A program made the position numbers and the translations under genes. A stretch of DNA of 7,500 nt, taken from positions 1-7,500 of the forward strand of contig JADJXW010000006.1 in assembly GCA_016720075.1 (NCBI GenBank), read 5' to 3'. The DNA is from Pseudomonadota bacterium. GTDB lineage: Bacteria; Pseudomonadota; Gammaproteobacteria; Steroidobacterales; Steroidobacteraceae. Under the pieces are notes generated by a model that was given only the letters and a program-made list of their open reading frames with translations, was not told the DNA's origin and searched no databases. Of the stretch, positions 6,170 to 7,500 are shown in pieces. Numbering within the stretch: position 1 is the first letter of the stretch; each line of letters begins with the position of its first letter.

Positions 6170-7477
6170 TCAGCGCGCGACCGGCGAGAGGGCGGCAACC
6201 GCCGTCGCCGCGCCGGTGGCAGGCAAGTCCAGTTTGGCCAGCAGCGGCGCGGACTGCAGCGCGAAACGATCCCGCTCCGCGGCTGGCACGGGCGGGCCGG
6301 GCTGCGCGCGGCGGATGGCCTTCTGCGGATCGACATACACGCCGCGCTCGATGTATTCGAAGTGCAGATGCGGCCCCGTGGCAAGACCTGTGCTGCCCAC
6401 GTAGCCGATGACCTGACCCTGCTCGACCTTGCTTCCCTGGCCGACGCCCTTGGCGAAGCGCGAGAGATGTCCGTAGCGCGTGACGACCCGGCCGGAATGC
6501 TCCACTTCCACGACGTTGCCAAACCCGCCCTTCACGCCGCGGAACTGGATGCGCCCCGCGCCGGCCGCCTTCACCGGGGTGCCGGTGGGCGCCGCGTAAT
6601 CCACCCCGCGATGCGCGCGGATGCGGTTCAGCACCGGATGTCGACGGCTGGGATTGAACACCGAGCTGATACGCGAGAACTGCACCGGCGCCTTCAGGAA
6701 GGCCTTGCGCAGGCTGGTGCCCTCGGGCGTGTAGAAGTCGGCCTTGCCTTCGGCGTTCACGTAGCGCACCGCGCGGAAGCGGCGGCCTTCGTTGATGAAT
6801 TCGGCCGCGAGGATCTCGCCGTCGGCGACGATCCTGCCCTCGCGCTCCAGCTGTTCGTACACCAGCCGGAATGAATCGCCCTGGCGCAGGTCGAGCACGA
6901 AATCCACGTCCCAGCGGAACACTTCGGCCAGCGCCATCGTGGTGATGTCGCGCAGGCCCGCAGCCGTGCCCGCTGCGAACAGCGAGCTGTCGATGGCGCC
7001 GCCGGTGGTGATCACATGCCGCGTCAGCGGCACTTCCTCGACGCTGGCCGTGAAGCCATTGTCCTCGCCGCGCTGCACCTTCAGCGTCTGGCTCAGCGAG
7101 AGCGGCCGCTCGATGCCCACCAGCTCATCACCGCGGCGCGCGAAGGTCAGTTCATCGCCAGGTCGCAGCCGGTCGAGCGCCGATCGCGCGCCATCCAGCG
7201 CGCGGATGTTGGCGAGATCCGTCAGCGAAAGCTGCATCCGGCGGAAAATCTGGTCCATCGTGTCGTTGCGCTGCACCTTCACGCTGACCTTCGACAGGCC
7301 CGCGGTGGCGGCATCCAGCGCGGCATCCACGCCCGATTCGGCCCGGTAGGCCAGTTCGAAGGCCGCGACCGCGATGCTGGTGTTGTCGCGGGGCGTGGGT
7401 GTGCCCAGCGAGAAGTGAATTCCGATGCCGGCGACCACGGCGCAGCACAGCAGCTGAAGTCCGCGCAGCGGCACCAT
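6170..7477 (-). CDS. M23 family peptidoglycan DD-endopeptidase (MepM/YebA-like)
   Basis: A 435-residue zinc metallopeptidase of the lysostaphin-like M23 family, predicted to cut peptide cross-links in periplasmic peptidoglycan. The N-terminus has one hydrophobic segment at about residues 5-25, either a signal anchor or an uncleaved signal. Residues 64-113 look like an OapA/LysM-like wall-binding domain (VSVKVQRNDTMDQIFRRM, then LRPGDELTF). Residues 130-270 match the linker domain of MepM and Csd3 proteins, including DVDFVLDLRQGDSFRLVYEQ. The M23 core holds all zinc and catalytic residues: His289 and Asp293 in HRGVDYAAPTGTPV, His337 in RYGHLSRF, and His370 and His372 in GPHLHFEY. The tail after about 395 is Pro/Ala-rich. 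The ATG at 7475-7477 has AGGAA about 10 bases upstream. The frame stays open to the window edge, so a start a few codons further upstream is possible. It is the first visible gene of the minus-strand unit; by synteny, tyrS may lie beyond the right edge, though that is not seen. Such enzymes are common partners of bactofilins. Confidence 0.92.
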   Translation of the reverse strand: MVPLRGLQLLCCAVVAGIGIHFSLGTPTPRDNTSIAVAAFELAYRAESGVDAALDAATAGLSKVSVKVQRNDTMDQIFRRMQLSLTDLANIRALDGARSALDRLRPGDELTFARRGDELVGIERPLSLSQTLKVQRGEDNGFTASVEEVPLTRHVITTGGAIDSSLFAAGTAAGLRDITTMALAEVFRWDVDFVLDLRQGDSFRLVYEQLEREGRIVADGEILAAEFINEGRRFRAVRYVNAEGKADFYTPEGTSLRKAFLKAPVQFSRISSVFNPSRRHPVLNRIRAHRGVDYAAPTGTPVKAAGAGRIQFRGVKGGFGNVVEVEHSGRVVTRYGHLSRFAKGVGQGSKVEQGQVIGYVGSTGLATGPHLHFEYIERGVYVDPQKAIRRAQPGPPVPAAERDRFALQSAPLLAKLDLPATGAATAVAALSPVAR

Positions 7478-7500
7478 GCTGCCGCGGTTCCTGGAGGGGG

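Noticed and set aside
5058..6404. Long plus-strand open frame (448 codons) opposite anmK and the end of the M23 gene
   Set aside because: It crosses the junction of two real genes and has no coherent domain, so it is an antisense artefact.

Overview
The window is GC-rich, gene-dense chromosomal DNA carrying seven genes. It looks like core housekeeping DNA from a high-GC gammaproteobacterium, plausibly the Xanthomonadales/Nevskiales/Steroidobacter side of the class. The grounds are the protein families, the many arginine and alanine codons with G/C in third position, and the order of a DUF6776-type gene, a bactofilin and erpA near anmK and an M23 peptidase. From memory, argC/erpA/anmK/M23/tyrS neighbourhoods of this kind occur in Pseudomonas and relatives. 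No mobile element, CRISPR array, tRNA or rRNA was seen, and no gap between genes exceeds about 25 bases.

Plus-strand unit (22-2982): a DUF6776-like membrane-anchored coiled-coil protein interrupted by a one-base frameshift near 290; a small bactofilin; the A-type Fe-S carrier ErpA; and the exopolyphosphatase Ppx. Gaps are 3, 2 and 18 bases, so one transcript is likely. Its promoter is probably upstream of the window.

Minus-strand unit (read from 7477 down to 2956): a membrane-anchored M23 endopeptidase, anhydro-N-acetylmuramic acid kinase AnmK, and polyphosphate kinase Ppk1. Gaps are about 20 and 5 bases, again suggesting one transcript, with its promoter beyond the right edge.

The two units converge and their last genes, ppx and ppk, overlap by 27 bases at the 3' ends. 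The enzyme that makes polyphosphate and the enzyme that degrades it therefore sit tail to tail in opposing operons. The rest of the locus concerns the cell envelope: bactofilin as scaffold, M23 peptidase for cross-link cutting and AnmK for wall recycling. ErpA serves Fe-S enzyme maturation. I found no convincing undescribed system. The points most worth checking are the frameshift and the overlapping ppx/ppk ends.
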